From the NCBI GenBank assembly GCA_043721855.1, contig JAYSPY010000048.1, forward strand, positions 1-64,000: a DNA stretch of 64,000 bases, given 5' to 3'. The stretch is from JACMNW01 sp043721855 (GTDB lineage: Bacteria; Pseudomonadota; Alphaproteobacteria; Rhodobacterales; Rhodobacteraceae). The notes beneath the pieces were generated by a model. It was not told the DNA's origin. It saw only the letters and a program-made list of their open reading frames with translations, and did no database searches. Positions 52,117 through 60,879 of this stretch are shown here, one piece after another; position 1 is the stretch's first letter; the number at the start of each line of letters is the position of its first letter. The position numbers and the translations under genes are program-made.

Positions 52117-52692
52117 TTAGAACGGAATTTCATCGTCCATGTCATTGCGGCTGCTGCCGCCTTGCGATCCACCGCCGCGCCCACCACCAGAAGACCCAGC
52201 CGACGACCCGCCTGATGGCCCGCCGCCTTCATAATTGCCGCCGTCATAGCCGCCGCGATCATCGCTTTGGCCCCCGCCCGTACCACCGCCCGTACCACCG
52301 CCCGTACCACCGCCAGACCCGCCCCCACCTGACCCGCCATCGCGCCCGCCAAGCAGCGTCAATTCACCGCGGAACTGCCGCAGCACAATCTCGGTCGTAA
52401 AGCGGTCTGCACCGGATTGGTCCTGCCATTTGCGGGTTTCCAACTGGCCCTCGATATACACGGTCGAGCCTTTTTTCAGATACTGCTCGGCAATCTTGCC
52501 CAAGGCTTCGTTAAAAATAGCGACACGGTGCCATTCGGTGCGCTCCTTACGCTCGCCCGTCGCCTTGTCACGCCAGTTTTCCGACGTGGCGATGTTCAGG
52601 TTCACCACCTTGCCGCCTGCGGGAAAACTGCGCACCTCTGGGTCACGACCCAGATTGCCGACGATAATCACCTTGTTGACCGAACCTGCCAT
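52117..52692 (-). CDS. ssb: Single-stranded DNA-binding protein
   Basis: 191 aa from ATG 52692. OB-fold start NKVIIVGNLGRDPEVR, core WRDKATGERKERTEWHRV, a ~65-residue Gly/Ser-rich linker, and the acidic partner-binding tip DMDDEIPF. The linker DNA carries three tandem 12-bp units. It protects ssDNA in replication and repair. Confidence 0.97.
   Translation of the reverse strand: MAGSVNKVIIVGNLGRDPEVRSFPAGGKVVNLNIATSENWRDKATGERKERTEWHRVAIFNEALGKIAEQYLKKGSTVYIEGQLETRKWQDQSGADRFTTEIVLRQFRGELTLLGGRDGGSGGGGSGGGTGGGTGGGTGGGQSDDRGGYDGGNYEGGGPSGGSSAGSSGGGRGGGSQGGSSRNDMDDEIPF
52274..52309 (-). repeat. Three 12-bp tandem units in the ssb linker
   Basis: Plus-strand CCGCCCGTACCA occurs three times in a row, encoding repeated GGGT units in the Ssb linker. 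The minus strand is G-rich and could form a G-quadruplex. Confidence 0.8.
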
Positions 52693-52885
52693 ATCTTTGC
52701 GCTCCACCTATTATTAGAATCACGATTTGTTCCCCGACAGCGTCGTCGGAAATGGTTAATGAAATCTATATCGCTGCAAAGCGCGTGCTGCAACCGCCTG
52801 GCTTGCGCGGAAGGCTTTGGCAAAATACTGGAAAGTTCCGGCAAAACGGCTATAACCAAAGCTTGAGGTGCGGGGGTTGGGGTTG

Positions 52886-53488
52886 ATGCGTCGGGTAATG
52901 GGAACGATTTGCGTGGCGGCGGCGCTGTGCTTTGGCGGGGCCAAACAGGTTGACGCCGAAGGCTTGAACTTTTCCGGCGCGTCCAAATCACGGTCTTCCA
53001 CCAAAGATTCCCGGTTCAAATTGCTCGATGGACGGCTATCGAAGCAGTATTCTGATTCCGACAGGCTGACGCCCAACGGTCGCAAAGGAGCCGCAGATAC
53101 AGCCTTGCCGCGCTTTTCGGGGTCTTACACAGGCGAATATCTGGCGGTGGCAAAGGCCGCAGCGCAAAAGCACAACGTGCCTGAAGATTTGTTCCTTCGC
53201 CTTGTGCAGCAAGAAAGTGGCTGGAACCCCGGCGCGGTTTCAAGCGCAGGGGCCACCGGACTGGCACAGTTGATGCCGGGCACGGCCAACAGATTGGGCG
53301 TTGATATTGATGATCCGGCGCAAAATCTGGAAGGCGGCGCGCGCTATCTGCGCCAGATGTACGATCAATTTGGCACATGGAAGCTGGCACTTGCGGCCTA
53401 CAACGCGGGCCCGGGTGCCGTGGAAGACAGCGGTGGCGTGCCCCCCTATGCCGAGACGCAGAATTATGTCAGCGCAATTCTGGGCTAG
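52886..53488 (+). CDS. Lytic transglycosylase (SLT domain)
   Basis: 200 aa from ATG 52886. A signal peptide (MGTICVAAALCFGGAKQVDA) is followed by a linker and an SLT domain with catalytic Glu in LVQQESGWNPGAVSSAGATG, then LAQLMPGTA and AAYNAGPGAV. It cleaves peptidoglycan glycan strands with anhydro-muramyl formation, in the periplasm. Divergent from ssb. Confidence 0.93.
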   Translation: MRRVMGTICVAAALCFGGAKQVDAEGLNFSGASKSRSSTKDSRFKLLDGRLSKQYSDSDRLTPNGRKGAADTALPRFSGSYTGEYLAVAKAAAQKHNVPEDLFLRLVQQESGWNPGAVSSAGATGLAQLMPGTANRLGVDIDDPAQNLEGGARYLRQMYDQFGTWKLALAAYNAGPGAVEDSGGVPPYAETQNYVSAILG

Positions 53489-53572
53489 GGTCTGCCGATA
53501 AAGCCTTCAAATGGAAGTCTGGCCAAACCCACATCGCCCGAAGCGCCACCAAAGCCATGCAATGCTGCCCGT

Positions 53573-54388
53573 TCAGGGCGCGCGGCGAAAGGCCGATGGC
53601 GACTTGCCGGTCATGTGCTGAAACGCGCGGGTGAAATACGCAGCCGAAGCAAAACCAAGACTTTCGCCGATTTGCCCGACGGGCATTCTGGTTTCGGTCA
53701 ATAGCCGTCGCGCCTCGAATATCCGGCGATCTTGCAGCAGCGCCGATGCAGGCCGCCCACAGGTGGTCTGGCAACACCGTGTCAGATGCGTGGATGTGAC
53801 ACCCAACGCGGCTGCAAATTCGCTGACCCCCATACCGGATCTGAACTCGCGTTCCAGCAATGTCGAATACCGGGCCACCAATCGGCGCGTGGCATCAGGC
53901 CGGGGCGTGTCCTCTACCACGCGGGAGGCTTGACGTTCCAGCCAAACCCCCAGCAATCCCAGATGATGCCGTGCGGCGCGGTCATGCGCCGGGCTGTCAC
54001 TGTCGAGTTCGCGCTGAATGTTATCAAGCGCGCCGTTCAGTTCTTGCTGTGCGTGCACTTCGCGGATGCGCAGGTGCAGCGGTGCCTCGGGCAGTGTCAC
54101 CTTGCTGTCACGGCCAAAGAACACTGCGGTGCCAAAAACCGCCGGGCCCACTTCAAAGCCATGCATTACGCCGGGCGGAATATAAATTGCATTATGCGCA
54201 GTATAGCCGCGCGTCACGCCTGCGATGGTAATCCGTCCCTGGCCCTTGGTGAACCACAGCAGGCACGGCTCGGATATCGACCGCATCGCCTCCACACGCC
54301 AGCGGCCGCCCGCCGCAAGGCGGGGCACGGCCACAAGCCGCAGTTGGGACAGCGCTGTTAAGTCTTGCATGAGTTTCGGGTCCGGCAT
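53573..54388 (-). CDS. AraC-family transcriptional regulator
   Basis: 271 aa. The N-terminal ~150 residues are a cupin-like sensor (YIPPGVMHGFEVG); the C-terminal ~100 residues carry two HTH motifs (VSEFAAALGVTSTHLTRCC and GQIGESLGFASAAYFTRAFQ) and end MTGKSPSAFRR. No metabolic partner is adjacent: neighbours are a lytic transglycosylase (convergent) and miaA. Target unknown. Confidence 0.93.
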   Translation of the reverse strand: MPDPKLMQDLTALSQLRLVAVPRLAAGGRWRVEAMRSISEPCLLWFTKGQGRITIAGVTRGYTAHNAIYIPPGVMHGFEVGPAVFGTAVFFGRDSKVTLPEAPLHLRIREVHAQQELNGALDNIQRELDSDSPAHDRAARHHLGLLGVWLERQASRVVEDTPRPDATRRLVARYSTLLEREFRSGMGVSEFAAALGVTSTHLTRCCQTTCGRPASALLQDRRIFEARRLLTETRMPVGQIGESLGFASAAYFTRAFQHMTGKSPSAFRRAP

Positions 54389-54485
54389 CAGATTTACCTA
54401 CAGTATGCCGTGCTTGTCCCGCAACCCAAGCAAAAAGATGGCCAACGGCTGAACTAGTTTCATCGCCGGTCCAAATCTGCCGCTG

Positions 54486-55355
54486 TTATGGCAACAAAAC
54501 CTCACGCCAGTCCTTCATTCTGTTGCGCAGCCATGTCCGTTGCCGCTTGGCGTATTGCCGCGATGCCAGTTTGGCTGCGTCCATCGCGGTTGCCAAATCC
54601 AACTCTCCGCGCAAATGGCTGATCAATTCTGGTGCCCCGATGGCGCGGGATGATGGCATTTCTGCCTTCCAAAATGGCAATTCCGCCACCACTTCGTCCA
54701 AGGCGCCATCTGCCATCATCGCGTCAAACCGCTGATCAATGCGGGCATTCAGCCAGTCTGTGCCGGGCCGCAGCACCAATGCCTCGGCCTCGGCCAAAGG
54801 CACAAGCGCCGGACCCGTTTCATCATGCCAGCAGGCCAGCCCGCACCCGGTGGTTTGCAGAACCTCCCAAGCCCGCTGCACCCGTGCCGGATTGGCGCTG
54901 TCGATCCGGGCAGCGGTTGCCGGATCAAGCTCCGCCAGCAAACCGGCAATCCCCTGCGTAGCCATCCGCAGATCAGCCTGCATCCGCACTTCCGGTGGTG
55001 TGGCGGGAATATCCACAAGCCCTTCAGTTAACGCCGAAAGATACAGCCCGGTGCCCCCCACAATCACCACGGGCTTGCCATCTGCCAGCACCGCCGCCAC
55101 CTCGCGCAGCCATTGGCCCACCGAATAGCTGACATCCCGCCCGACATGGCCATAAAGCCGGTGTTCTTCCTGCACCTCGTCAGCCAAAGCTGGCCGCGCC
55201 GTCAAAACCCGCCAGCGCGCATACACCTGCAACGCATCGGCATTCACGATGATCCGGCCATCCCTGCGCGCCACTGCCATCGCCAGTGCCGATTTCCCCG
55301 ATGCCGTCGGCCCCGCAATCAGCACCGGGGCTGTGCGCGACACATTTGGCAACAT
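54486..55355 (-). CDS. miaA: tRNA dimethylallyltransferase
   Basis: 289 aa from ATG 55355. The P-loop is LIAGPTASGKSALA, NADALQVYARW is the substrate region and VIVGGTGLYLSAL is conserved. It adds dimethylallyl to A37 of tRNAs reading U-starting codons, using DMAPP from the isoprenoid pathway. In-frame upstream codons run into a repeat copy, so the longer frame to 55544 is not used. Confidence 0.95.
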   Translation of the reverse strand: MLPNVSRTAPVLIAGPTASGKSALAMAVARRDGRIIVNADALQVYARWRVLTARPALADEVQEEHRLYGHVGRDVSYSVGQWLREVAAVLADGKPVVIVGGTGLYLSALTEGLVDIPATPPEVRMQADLRMATQGIAGLLAELDPATAARIDSANPARVQRAWEVLQTTGCGLACWHDETGPALVPLAEAEALVLRPGTDWLNARIDQRFDAMMADGALDEVVAELPFWKAEMPSSRAIGAPELISHLRGELDLATAMDAAKLASRQYAKRQRTWLRNRMKDWREVLLP

Positions 55356-55373
55356 ATGATCCACCCAACCCGA

Positions 55374-55420
55374 TTTCATCTTTGCCCAAATATCCCGGGG
55401 GTCCGGGGGCAGGCCCCCGG
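55374..55420 (-). repeat. Intergenic GC-hairpin/GGGATATTT repeat, copy G (inverted)
   Basis: On the minus strand: hairpin CCGGGGG-CCTG-CCCCCGG, then ACCCCCGGGATATTTGGGC and AAAGATGAAA. It is nearly identical in its core to copy C at 9884 and ends 18 nt before the miaA start, again placing GATGAAA close upstream of a gene. Confidence 0.75.
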
Positions 55421-55557
55421 CGCTGGTTAAGGGCCAATCCGGCTTGACGGCACAAACGCCCCATCTTGGACGTTGTTCCCGTCTTAGCCGTTGATCCCGC
55501 CCGCGTTTTGCGACATTTTGCGCCGCAGTCAAATCAAAAACCAAAAGGCGGCCCCGG

Positions 55558-56292
55558 ATGGCTCAGGCAAACGCAGCATCAAGCATCAAATACACCCGTG
55601 TTATGCTGAAAATCTCGGGCGAGGCGTTGATGGGTGATCTGGGCTATGGGCTGCATCCGCCCACCGTGCAGCGCATCGCCGCCGAGGTGAAATCGGTCCA
55701 TGATCTGGGGGTCGAGATTTGCATGGTCATCGGCGGCGGCAACATCTTTCGCGGTCTGCAAGGCTCTGCCCAAGGGATGGAGCGTACCACCGCCGATTAC
55801 ATGGGGATGCTCGCCACCGTGATGAACGCGCTTGCCATGCAATCCAGTCTGGAAGAGCTGAAGATACATACCCGCGTCATCTCTGCCATCCCGATGGATC
55901 AGGTCTGCGAGCCCTATATCCGCCGCCGCGCCGTGCGCCACCTGGAAAAAAAGCGCGTTTGCATCTTTGCGGCGGGCACAGGCAATCCGTATTTCACCAC
56001 GGACACCGCAGCCACGCTTCGGGCCAATGAAATGGCGTGTCAGGTGATCTTCAAAGGCACCAAGGTGGACGGCGTTTATGACAAAGACCCCAAGAAACAC
56101 GCCGATGCCAAACGCTATGAAACCGTCACCTATGACGAGGTTCTGCAAAAACACCTGGGCGTCATGGATGCGTCTGCAATCGCTTTGGCGCGCGACAACA
56201 ACCTGCCGATCATCGTGTTCTCCTTGGACGAACCGGGCGGGTTTCGCGGAATACTCAGCGGGCAGGGCACCTATACGCGGGTGCATGGCTGA
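55558..56292 (+). CDS. pyrH: UMP kinase
   Basis: 244 aa, with VMLKISGEALMG, MVIGGGNIFRG and GTKVDGVYDKDPKK. A bacterial amino-acid-kinase-fold hexamer that phosphorylates UMP. First gene of the essential envelope/isoprenoid cluster; divergent from miaA. Confidence 0.97.
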   Translation: MAQANAASSIKYTRVMLKISGEALMGDLGYGLHPPTVQRIAAEVKSVHDLGVEICMVIGGGNIFRGLQGSAQGMERTTADYMGMLATVMNALAMQSSLEELKIHTRVISAIPMDQVCEPYIRRRAVRHLEKKRVCIFAAGTGNPYFTTDTAATLRANEMACQVIFKGTKVDGVYDKDPKKHADAKRYETVTYDEVLQKHLGVMDASAIALARDNNLPIIVFSLDEPGGFRGILSGQGTYTRVHG

Positions 56293-56365
56293 AACTATAT
56301 ACGTTTCATTATCGTTCCTGTTATAGAACGCCAAAGCACGCAGGTGCAAATCTGACGAGGATACA

Positions 56366-56932
56366 ATGTCGCAAGACGCTACTGAGATTGATCTGGACGC
56401 GATACAGCGCCGCATGGACGGTGCGATGAACGCGCTGAAAGTCGAATTTTCGTCACTGCGCACGGGGCGTGCTTCGGCAGCGATACTGGAACCGATCATG
56501 GTCGAATCCTATGGCCAGATGACGCCGATCAACCAGCTTGGCACCGTGAACGTGCCCGAACCCCGCATGGTGGTGATCAACGTCTGGGACAAGGCGATGG
56601 TCAGCAAGGTCGAACGCGCCATCCGCGATTCGGGCATTGGCATCAATCCGGTGGTTGACGGCCCGCTGATCCGCCTGCCGATCCCCGAATTGAACGAAGA
56701 ACGCCGCAAGCAGTTGTCAAAGGTGGCCGCAGGCTACGCCGAAAACGCCAAAGTCGCGATCCGCAACGTGCGCCGCGATGGCATGGACCAGATCAAAAAG
56801 GCCAAAGCCGCCGGTATGGGCGAGGATGATCAAAAGATGTGGTCCGAAGAAGTGCAGGATTTGACCGACAAGGCGATTATCGCGGTTGACCGGCAGCTGG
56901 ACCTGAAACAACATGAGATCATGCAAGTTTAG
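56366..56932 (+). CDS. frr: Ribosome recycling factor
   Basis: 188 aa, with LRTGRASAAILEPI, NQLGTVNVPEPRM and the C-terminal AIIAVDRQLDLKQHEIM. It acts with EF-G to split post-termination ribosomes. GAGGA lies upstream of the ATG. Confidence 0.97.
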   Translation: MSQDATEIDLDAIQRRMDGAMNALKVEFSSLRTGRASAAILEPIMVESYGQMTPINQLGTVNVPEPRMVVINVWDKAMVSKVERAIRDSGIGINPVVDGPLIRLPIPELNEERRKQLSKVAAGYAENAKVAIRNVRRDGMDQIKKAKAAGMGEDDQKMWSEEVQDLTDKAIIAVDRQLDLKQHEIMQV

Positions 56933-56962
56933 CCTGACAAAGTTTGAAGAAGGGTTTTCGGC

Positions 56963-57706
56963 TTGGCCGCGAAAGACAACAGCGACAAGTCTCATTACCC
57001 GCGCCCGGCGGAACATGTGGCTATCATCATGGATGGCAATGGTCGCTGGGCCACCAATCGCGGCTGGCCCCGGCTGGTCGGGCACCGCAAGGGGGCTGAA
57101 CGGGTCAAGGAAATTGTGCGCTGCGCCCCTGATCTGGGCATCCGTTGGCTGACCATCTATGCATTCTCGACCGAAAACTGGAAGCGTTCCACCGAAGAGG
57201 TGCTTGGCCTGATGTCGATCTTCGCGCGCTATATTCAGCGTGAGGCAGACCGATTGGCGTCCGAAGGCGTGCGGATGCGCTTTATCGGCGATCGGTCGCG
57301 GCTTGATCCTAAATTGCAGCGTCTCATGTCTGGGATTGAAACCCGCACTGCGGGTTTTTCGCGTTTGAACCTGACCGTCGCCATCAACTATGGTGGCCGT
57401 GACGAAATCATGCGCGCTGTGGCGGCCGTGGTACTCGATGTGGCCGAAGGGCGGCTTAAACCTTGTGACGTTGACGAAACGACATTTACCGCCCGGCTTG
57501 ACACCGACGATCTGCCCGATCCTGATCTGGTGATCCGCACCTCAGGTGAAACCCGCACCTCGAATTTTCTGCCTTGGCAGGCCGCCTATGCGGAATATGA
57601 ATTTACCGAAACCCTGTGGCCGGATTTCACGCCAGACGAATTGGCCAGGATTGTTGCGCGTTTTGGCAACCGCGAACGCCGTTACGGCGGCGTGTTGCAA
57701 GCATGA
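56963..57706 (+). CDS. uppS: Isoprenyl transferase (undecaprenyl diphosphate synthase)
   Basis: 247 aa with a TTG start at 56963 preceded by AGAAGGG. Any ATG start would remove part of the catalytic HVAIIMDGNGRWA. GDRSRL and TSGETRTSNFLPWQ are later motifs. It makes the C55 lipid carrier from FPP and IPP. It overlaps cdsA by ATGA. Confidence 0.95.
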   Translation: MAAKDNSDKSHYPRPAEHVAIIMDGNGRWATNRGWPRLVGHRKGAERVKEIVRCAPDLGIRWLTIYAFSTENWKRSTEEVLGLMSIFARYIQREADRLASEGVRMRFIGDRSRLDPKLQRLMSGIETRTAGFSRLNLTVAINYGGRDEIMRAVAAVVLDVAEGRLKPCDVDETTFTARLDTDDLPDPDLVIRTSGETRTSNFLPWQAAYAEYEFTETLWPDFTPDELARIVARFGNRERRYGGVLQA

Positions 57707-58503
57707 CCGATCCGGGGGTGGGGCGGTGGAACGATCTGCAAACGCGGGTGATATCCGCTGTTGTGATGCTGTCGGTCGGGGCCGTCGATATCTGGCTTGG
57801 TGGTGCGCCGTTTACCGCACTTGTGGTGGCGCTGACCGGATTAATGATCTGGGAACTTGCCACGATCACTGCGCCATCTGCGCCGCAAACCGCTCTGATA
57901 ATGGCGCTGATCGCAGGTGCGGCACTTGCTGCCACGCTGATGGCCGCATGGCACGTCCGGACAGCGCTTTTGGTGATACCGCTTGTCGCGCTTGCCTTGA
58001 CGCCGCGCCGCGATCCGGCAATTTCGGTTGCCTATGCGGCGGCCATTCTGGTGGCGGGGTTTGGCCTGATCAGCCTGCGCGATACGGCGGGCACGCCCGC
58101 AATTCTGTGGCTGATCGGTGTCGTCATCGTGTCTGATGTCATGGGTTACTTTGCTGGGCGCAGCCTTGGCGGCCCGAAATTCTGGCCCGCGATCAGCCCC
58201 AAGAAAACATGGTCGGGCACAGTGGCCGGCTGGGTTGGTGCGGCAGTTGTCGGCTTGGGTTTCGTTGTGTTCACGGGCGCGGGCTGGGGCCTGATCGTGC
58301 TTTCGCCGCTGGTGTCTTTTGCCGGCCAGATGGGCGATATCGCCGAAAGCTGGATCAAGCGGCGCACCGGGGTGAAAGACAGCTCGCGCCTGATCCCCGG
58401 CCATGGCGGCGTGCTGGACAGGTTTGACGCGCTGATCGGCGCGGTTGTGCTGGTGATGCTGCTGGGCCTCATCTTGCCGCTGCCCTTGCCCATGGCGCAT
58501 TGA
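57703..58503 (+). CDS. cdsA: Phosphatidate cytidylyltransferase
   Basis: 266 aa from ATG 57703, with about eight membrane helices. The C-terminal signature region is FAGRSLGGPKFWPAISPKKT through SFAGQMGDIAESWIKRR and KDSSRLIPGHGGVLDRFD. It forms CDP-diacylglycerol for phospholipid synthesis. Confidence 0.96.
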   Translation: MTDPGVGRWNDLQTRVISAVVMLSVGAVDIWLGGAPFTALVVALTGLMIWELATITAPSAPQTALIMALIAGAALAATLMAAWHVRTALLVIPLVALALTPRRDPAISVAYAAAILVAGFGLISLRDTAGTPAILWLIGVVIVSDVMGYFAGRSLGGPKFWPAISPKKTWSGTVAGWVGAAVVGLGFVVFTGAGWGLIVLSPLVSFAGQMGDIAESWIKRRTGVKDSSRLIPGHGGVLDRFDALIGAVVLVMLLGLILPLPLPMAH

Positions 58504-58507
58504 TCCG

Positions 58508-59184
58508 ATGCGCAGTATTTCCGTATTCGGCGCAACCGGGTCCATTGGTGAAAACACCTTTGATCTGCTGATGCGCCAAGGTGGTCCGCGAAGTTACCGC
58601 ACCGTGGCCTTGACGGGCGGGCGCAACACAGCGCGTCTTGCCGAGATGGCGCAGGCCTTGCGGGCAGAAATTGCGGTGACTGCACATAATGACTGTCTGG
58701 CTGCGTTGCGCGATGCCTTGGCGGGTACGGACATACAGGTGGCAAGCGGCACCGCCGCCCTATTGGAGGCCGCAGACAGGCCTGCCGATTGGGTAATGTC
58801 GGCCATCGTCGGTGCTGCCGGGTTGGAACCCGGCTTTCGCGCCCTGCGCCACGGCTTGATTTTGCAGCTCTTGGCAAGTTGCCGTTTCGCGCGCCCGATG
58901 AGGTCCGCAATCCCGCCTTGCGTCTGGCGCGCGCAGTGATGGCAACACGCGGGCTGTCAGGGGCGGTATTCAATGCCGCCAAAGAAATCGCTCTCGATCT
59001 GTTTATCGAGGGTCGCATTGGCATTCTTGACATGGGGCACCTTGTGGAAGACACCCTGACCATGATTTCGGGCGAGTTAAGCCTTGGAAATGCCGCTCTG
59101 ACCCTTGAAGACGTGCAGGGGGCAGATCATCTTGCGCGTATCAGGGCGCAAGAGGTGGCGAATTTGCGACAAAAGGGGCACTAA
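58508..59184 (+). pseudogene. dxr: 1-deoxy-D-xylulose 5-phosphate reductoisomerase, broken by an internal out-of-frame deletion
   Basis: Codons 1-116 from ATG 58508 encode an intact Dxr N-terminus (ISVFGATGSIGENTFDLL, SAIVGAAGLEPGFRALRHG). From ~58855 the Dxr sequence continues in another frame with its C-terminal part (LDFAALGKLPFRAPDE, SGAVFNAAKEIALDLF, SLGNAALTLEDV) to the stop at 59184. About 165 residues are missing against the usual ~390, including the NKES region, metal ligands and catalytic loop. The product of the first frame would end at 58939 after 143 aa. Flanks are normal: cdsA 4 nt before, rseP 3 nt after. This is either a real loss, with another reductoisomerase elsewhere, or an assembly or sequencing error. 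Confidence 0.9.
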
Positions 59185-59187
59185 AGC

Positions 59188-60525
59188 TTGGACTTTGTAA
59201 ATTTGCTTCCGGCCTTTGGTGGCTTGGTCTGGACGATTGTTGCCTTCGTGGTGGCGTTGTCGATCATTGTGGCTGTGCATGAATACGGCCATTACATTGT
59301 TGGTCGTTGGTCCGGGATCCATGCCGATGTGTTTTCACTTGGCTTTGGCCCTGTGGTCTATTCCCGGATTGATAAACGTGGCACGCGCTGGCAAGTGGCA
59401 GCCCTGCCGTTTGGCGGTTTTGTCAAATTTGCGGGCGATGCTGATGCGGCATCCGGCAAGGATGGCGCAAAAATCTCAACTCTGAGCGACACCGAAAAAC
59501 GCCGCACCATGCACGGCGCACCGCTTTGGGCACGGGCCGCTACCGTCGCCGCCGGGCCGATTTTCAACTTTATCCTGGCGATCGTCGTGTTCATGGGCTT
59601 GTTTCTGGCTTATGGCGTGGCAAGTAAGCTGCCCGTCATCGGGTCGATGAAACCGCTGCCTTTTGCGGGGCAATCGCTGCTGCCGGGTGATCAGATCCTG
59701 TCGGTTGCAGGTCTGGATACCCCGGATTTTGAGACATTTGCCGAGGCCACAAAAGACTTGCCGATCACCGAAACCGTTGATTACCGGGTGCAGCGGGATG
59801 GCGAGCCGCTGGTTGTAACCGGCCCCTTTCCGTTTCCACCCGTAGCAGATGGGGTGCAGCCAAGGTCCGCCGCAAGCGTGGCAGGCATTCAAGCGGGCGA
59901 CGTCATTTTGGCGGTCGACGGCAAGCCGGTTTCCGCATTTGAAGAAGTGCGCACCGCCGTTGGCGCGTCGGATGGCAAGCCTATGCTGTTCAGGGTGTGG
60001 CGCGCGGGGGCGGCGTTCGATGCCACGATGACCCCGCAACGCCGCGATCTTCCCAAGGATGGTGGCGGCTTCGAGACGCGCTGGCTGATCGGAATGTCCG
60101 GCGGGTTGATGTTTGTGCCTGAATTGCGCACGCCGGGGTTGTTCGAATCTGCATCACTTGCGGTGCAGCGCACTTGGGAAGCGGGCACCACCAACCTGTC
60201 TTTCCTGTGGAATATCGTGATTGGCAATGTGTCCAGTTGCAATGTCAGTGGGCCGATCGGCATTGCCAAAGTGTCGGGTGATGCGGCGCGGCAGGGTCTG
60301 GACAGTTTCATTCTGCTCATTGCACTGCTGTCAGTTTCGGTCGGGTTGTTGAACTTGTTCCCTATTCCAGTTTTGGATGGGGGGCATCTGGTGTTTCACG
60401 CGTTCGAAGCCGTGGCCGGAAAACCGCCCTCTGACCGGGTGCTGCGTGTGCTGATGGGAATTGGCTTGACCGCCTTGCTGGGTCTTATGGCCTTTGCCCT
60501 GACAAATGACATTTTCTGCCCCTGA
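59188..60525 (+). CDS. rseP: RIP site-2 metalloprotease RseP
   Basis: 445 aa from TTG 59188, preceded by AAGGGG. Zinc motif VHEYGH is in the first helix, PDZ domains fill the middle (RSAASVAGIQAGDVILAVDG), and the third metal ligand is in FPIPVLDGGHL. It cuts anti-sigma factors within the inner membrane in envelope stress signalling. Confidence 0.96.
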   Translation: MDFVNLLPAFGGLVWTIVAFVVALSIIVAVHEYGHYIVGRWSGIHADVFSLGFGPVVYSRIDKRGTRWQVAALPFGGFVKFAGDADAASGKDGAKISTLSDTEKRRTMHGAPLWARAATVAAGPIFNFILAIVVFMGLFLAYGVASKLPVIGSMKPLPFAGQSLLPGDQILSVAGLDTPDFETFAEATKDLPITETVDYRVQRDGEPLVVTGPFPFPPVADGVQPRSAASVAGIQAGDVILAVDGKPVSAFEEVRTAVGASDGKPMLFRVWRAGAAFDATMTPQRRDLPKDGGGFETRWLIGMSGGLMFVPELRTPGLFESASLAVQRTWEAGTTNLSFLWNIVIGNVSSCNVSGPIGIAKVSGDAARQGLDSFILLIALLSVSVGLLNLFPIPVLDGGHLVFHAFEAVAGKPPSDRVLRVLMGIGLTALLGLMAFALTNDIFCP

Positions 60526-60618
60526 TCTTGCAGGGCGCTTACCGCTGCACGCGAATGGTCAAACTGCTGCCACAATCTCTGGGCACGTTAGGCATGAATT
60601 CACGTTTGGGGAAATGCC

Positions 60619-60756
60619 ATGCAAACTGTCGTTCAAAGCTATCAAGGGCTGACTTTGGTTGTCGGGCTGAACTGGGACCGGTTGTTTTTTCTGGGCACGA
60701 TCCTGGTTGGTTTGCTGTCTGGCGCGTTTTTGGGTTCGGCTATTTTGCATCCATGA
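60619..60756 (+). CDS. 45-residue single-span membrane protein
   Basis: MQTVVQSYQGLTLVVGLNWD is followed by a hydrophobic helix (FFLGTILVGLLSGAFLGSAI) and LHP before TGA. GGGGAAA lies upstream of the ATG. I recall similar short proteins in other Rhodobacterales. A larger overlapping frame (60528-60761) lacks any hydrophobic pattern and is probably a shadow. Function unknown. Confidence 0.65.
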   Translation: MQTVVQSYQGLTLVVGLNWDRLFFLGTILVGLLSGAFLGSAILHP

Positions 60757-60879
60757 CGTGAACAAGCGCGCACAAGATGTTGCGTAGGCTGCCGAATAAA
60801 AAAACCACCACTGCCTTTTGACAAGCCCCCGCATTCCCGCTAGTCAGGTGTAACAAGTTGGTATTTGCGGGGCGGGATG

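Noticed and set aside
52693..52885. SOS (LexA) box in the ssb-transglycosylase divergent gap
   Set aside because: Only one GTTC half-site was found; the alphaproteobacterial GTTC-N7-GTTC pattern is absent.
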